The translations under genes were made by a program, and so were the position numbers. Below, in pieces: positions 5,140 through 6,931 of a stretch of 6,931 bases of DNA (within the stretch, counting starts at the first letter, position 1; every line of letters starts with the position of its first letter). The notes under the pieces are model-generated. The model worked only from the letters and a program-made list of their open reading frames with translations. It did not search any database and was not told the origin of the DNA. The DNA lies in contig JAIBHQ010000045.1 of assembly GCA_020028595.1 (NCBI GenBank), positions 1-6,931 on the forward strand. The letters run 5' to 3'. The DNA comes from Nitrospirota bacterium. GTDB lineage: Bacteria > Nitrospirota > Nitrospiria > Nitrospirales > Nitrospiraceae.

Positions 5140-6720
5140 TCAGATTCCTGTCAGCTTGGCGCGGCTGCGCATCGTCGGGGCGCCATTTCCCAACCGCTTG
5201 ATCTGCATCGGCTGGCCTTTGCCGCAATTGGGGATGGGACCAAGGCGAAAATCTTTTCCGACCGCGTCGACTTTGGTCAGATAGTCCCTGGTGTCGGCGG
5301 TCATCCCGCCATCCCGGTACAGTTGGCCGAGTTGGCCGTTGCGGATTTCGTAGACTTTCTGCGCGGAGATGCTGAAGTTCTCTCGGGATTCCGCGATCGA
5401 CGGCGTGCGATGGCCGACCAGATAATACCCGTGATCCACGTCGGCGATGATCTGCTCCGGATCGTGAGGGCCGGCGCCGAACACGGTGTTCGACATGCGG
5501 ATGAGCGGAACCAGCGAGGCCTCCGTCGCCTTGAAGGAACCATTGGGTTCCACGCCCAGGATCGCCGCGGTCTGCCGGCTGTTCATGAAGCCTTTGAAAA
5601 TGCCCTTGTCGATGTGCACGACTTTCCTGGCCGGTGTGCCTTCGTGGTCGTAGGTGTAATGGCCGAGCCCCGGCAGGGCGGGGTCCGAATAGGCGGTCAC
5701 GAGCGGCGACGCGATCTGTTTGCCGATCTGGTGATCGGTGAGGGAGCGGAGCAGCCAGCTGCGGCCTGCGTAACCTGTTTCCATCTTGAGCGCGCGGTCC
5801 AGCTCGGTCGGGTGGCCGAGGATTTCATGCGATTTGAGCACGTTGTAGTGCGGATCCGTGACGACCGCGACCTCCTTGTCGGTCGCGCGTAACGCGGGCG
5901 CGTCGATCAATTGCAGGCAATCCCGGCCCAGGCTGGTCGCGAAGGTGAGGAGATCGAGATGGCGGATGGAGTCGCTCCGGGTGCCTTCCGTCACCGTTTC
6001 CCAGCCGCGCTGGTGGCCGATGTAATCGGTCAGCGATTGATCGGCCTTGTCGTTTTCAGCCACCACCGAGCACCAGCCCAGCGTGTTGGCGAACGTTTGA
6101 TCGATGACGGTGCCTTCCGAGCTGACGAAGAGCTCGCGGGACAGGCCGGTGGACGTGGCGATCGTGTTGAAGCGAATCCGCGATCCCAGTCCCATCACGG
6201 CGCGGGAGACCTCGGCCGTATAGCGGGAAATTTCCGCGAGCGGCACGGAGCGCGGGTCAACGGCGTATTCCGCTTTAATCGTGTCCTGATGGGTTTCGAT
6301 CGGCGCCAACGACAAGCCGGCGAGGCTGTCCCCCAGCCCCTTGAACCGGGTGCGCGCCTGGTCCTTGTGCCGGGCGTTGGCGATGGCCCGATCGTACGCG
6401 TGCCGGAATCCGTTTCGCAGGATTGTGGCTAAGCGGGAGAAATCGGCGTTACCCAGGCGGTGGCCGTAGTAACCGGGAGCCGGCAAGGGATGGCCGGCGA
6501 GCACGCGGATGCCGAACCCGAACGTATAATCGTCCTGCATGGACTTGCCGGCGCCGTTCTCGGCGTGGGCGGATTTGATTTCCTCGATTTCGATGCGGAG
6601 ATCGGCATACCGGCAATGCCGGTACCGCTTGCGTGCCGCGCGGGCCAGCTCGGCGGCCATGCGTTTGATGCGATCGAGCGATTCGATCGTGAGCGGCTTT
6701 GCGCTGAGCGTGCGAGCCAT
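5140..6720 (-). CDS. tldD: TldD-type zinc metalloprotease subunit
   Basis: Catalytic subunit of the TldD/E peptidase, cytosolic. 526 aa, somewhat longer than E. coli TldD. The zinc site is visible: HEILGH (298-303) is the HExxxH motif within KSHEILGHPTELDRAL, and the NCGKGQP segment (498-504) carries C499, the position of the third zinc ligand in TldD. Other family marks are DHEGTPARK (358-366, the DDEGTP region), IFKGFMNSRQTAAIL (374-388), VPLIRMSNT (404-412) and FSISAQKVYEIRNGQLG (449-465). The N-terminal part (1-140) is the substrate-chamber domain, with a basic helix at 19-36. The ATG is supported by GAAAGG (plus coordinates 6730-6735), 9 bases upstream, and by a good promoter further up. 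It is first in the leftward transcript, followed directly by tldE. No peptide substrate gene is recognisable nearby, so a general proteolytic role is as likely as RiPP maturation. Confidence 0.93.
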   Translation of the reverse strand: MARTLSAKPLTIESLDRIKRMAAELARAARKRYRHCRYADLRIEIEEIKSAHAENGAGKSMQDDYTFGFGIRVLAGHPLPAPGYYGHRLGNADFSRLATILRNGFRHAYDRAIANARHKDQARTRFKGLGDSLAGLSLAPIETHQDTIKAEYAVDPRSVPLAEISRYTAEVSRAVMGLGSRIRFNTIATSTGLSRELFVSSEGTVIDQTFANTLGWCSVVAENDKADQSLTDYIGHQRGWETVTEGTRSDSIRHLDLLTFATSLGRDCLQLIDAPALRATDKEVAVVTDPHYNVLKSHEILGHPTELDRALKMETGYAGRSWLLRSLTDHQIGKQIASPLVTAYSDPALPGLGHYTYDHEGTPARKVVHIDKGIFKGFMNSRQTAAILGVEPNGSFKATEASLVPLIRMSNTVFGAGPHDPEQIIADVDHGYYLVGHRTPSIAESRENFSISAQKVYEIRNGQLGQLYRDGGMTADTRDYLTKVDAVGKDFRLGPIPNCGKGQPMQIKRLGNGAPTMRSRAKLTGI

Positions 6721-6740
6721 GAAAATCTGCCTTTCACGAC

Positions 6741-6764
6741 GGCGAATTGTCCAAAAGTTTCGCC
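6741..6764 (-). other. small inverted repeat at the tldD transcription start
   Basis: GGCGAA (6741-6746) and TTCGCC (6759-6764) are perfect 6-bp arms 12 bases apart, directly downstream of the -10 box on the minus strand. It could form a short hairpin at the 5' end of the tldD leader or be a regulator half-site pair. A chance match is possible. Confidence 0.3.
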
Positions 6765-6793
6765 ATTATAGAAAACAGCCGGCGAAACCGCAA
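6765..6793 (-). promoter_or_regulatory. sigma70-type promoter of tldD-tldE
   Basis: Read on the minus strand there is a perfect TATAAT (plus 6765-6770) preceded by exactly 17 bp and a partial -35, TTGCGG (plus 6788-6793, 3 of 6). Transcription would start near 6758, giving a leader of about 38 bases that includes the GAAAGG ribosome site. It is the best promoter in the window and the likely start of the whole leftward gene set, at least through tldE. Confidence 0.7.
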
Positions 6794-6823
6794 GGTAAGG
6801 CTGAGAAGGGGGTTAGGGCCAAT

Positions 6824-6858
6824 GGCCTAGTGGAGGATACCCTGCTAGGCCTTCTTTT
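6824..6858 (+). terminator. terminator- or attenuator-like hairpin in the divergent intergenic region
   Basis: GGCCTAG (6824-6830) and CTAGGCC (6845-6851) form a perfect 7-bp stem around a 14-base loop, followed at once by TTCTTTT (6852-6858). No gene upstream on this strand needs ending: tldD runs the other way. It may therefore be an attenuator for the gene beyond the window, a stop for stray transcription, or a remnant. The stem is shorter and the T-run less pure than in the pilT terminator. Confidence 0.4.
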
Positions 6859-6877
6859 ACCGGGGGTGGGCCTTCTG

Positions 6878-6908
6878 TTGAGTTGCATTGATATCCGGGA
6901 CGTTATAC
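6878..6908 (+). promoter_or_regulatory. weak promoter candidate for the gene beyond the right edge
   Basis: TTGAGT (6878-6883) and TTATAC (6903-6908) sit 19 bp apart. Both are only partial matches and the spacing is long. The case rests mainly on position, just upstream of a strong ribosome site at the window end. Confidence 0.25.
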
Positions 6909-6923
6909 GATCCGCACGCTAGG

Positions 6924-6931
6924 AAGGAGAG
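6924..6931 (+). promoter_or_regulatory. strong Shine-Dalgarno of a rightward gene starting just outside the window
   Basis: AAGGAGAG at the last eight bases is a near-perfect match to the 16S rRNA 3' end. With normal spacing a start codon should follow within about 5-10 bases. It implies a rightward gene divergent from tldD. No coding sequence of that gene is visible here. Confidence 0.55.

Noticed and set aside
3591..5201. Very long plus-strand open frame (536 codons) opposite tldE
   Set aside because: It is antisense to tldE, which has clear family motifs. The translation is low-complexity (Gly, Arg, Asp, Ala rich) as expected for a GC-rich shadow frame, with no recognisable domain.

Overview
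The window is GC-rich chromosomal DNA carrying mostly conserved housekeeping-type genes. The combination of panB, an orphan PilT-type ATPase, a TldD/TldE pair, a free-standing methylene-THF-reductase C-terminal domain and unimodal QueF, with KPDK/NKP-coding AAACAAACC-type filler and a long near-palindromic intergenic repeat, suggests a Nitrospira-like member of the Nitrospirota. That assignment rests on recalled gene content and style, not on a marker gene, so it is moderate at best. No rRNA, tRNA, CRISPR array, transposase or phage gene was seen.

Layout. The left part reads rightward: the last 24 codons of an unidentified gene (1-75), panB (125-922, pantothenate/CoA synthesis), a 146-bp gap, and pilT (1069-2151, pilus-retraction ATPase family), closed by a strong intrinsic terminator at 2168-2202. 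From there to 6720 every gene reads leftward. In transcription order these are tldD (6720-5140), tldE (5135-3573), a 177-bp foldback element (3567-3391), a small four-cysteine protein matching the C-terminal domain of MetV/MTHFR (3384-3136), a low-complexity hairpin spacer (about 3120-3054), queF (3024-2611) and a small membrane-anchored hypothetical protein (2603-2232). The pilT and leftward transcripts converge on the terminator. At the right edge (6721-6931) is a divergent intergenic region. It has a good sigma70-type promoter for tldD on the minus strand. On the plus strand it has a hairpin followed by a T-rich run, a weak promoter candidate and a strong Shine-Dalgarno at the last bases, announcing a rightward gene just outside.

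How the genes work together. tldD and tldE are 4 bp apart and should make the two subunits of a TldD/E metalloprotease: TldD supplies the HExxxH and the later Cys, and TldE lacks them. queF and the hypothetical gene are 7 bp apart and probably co-translated. The other neighbours have no shared pathway that I can see. The most unusual object is the 177-bp inverted-repeat element, which fills almost exactly the gap between tldE and the four-Cys gene. No new multi-gene system is evident.
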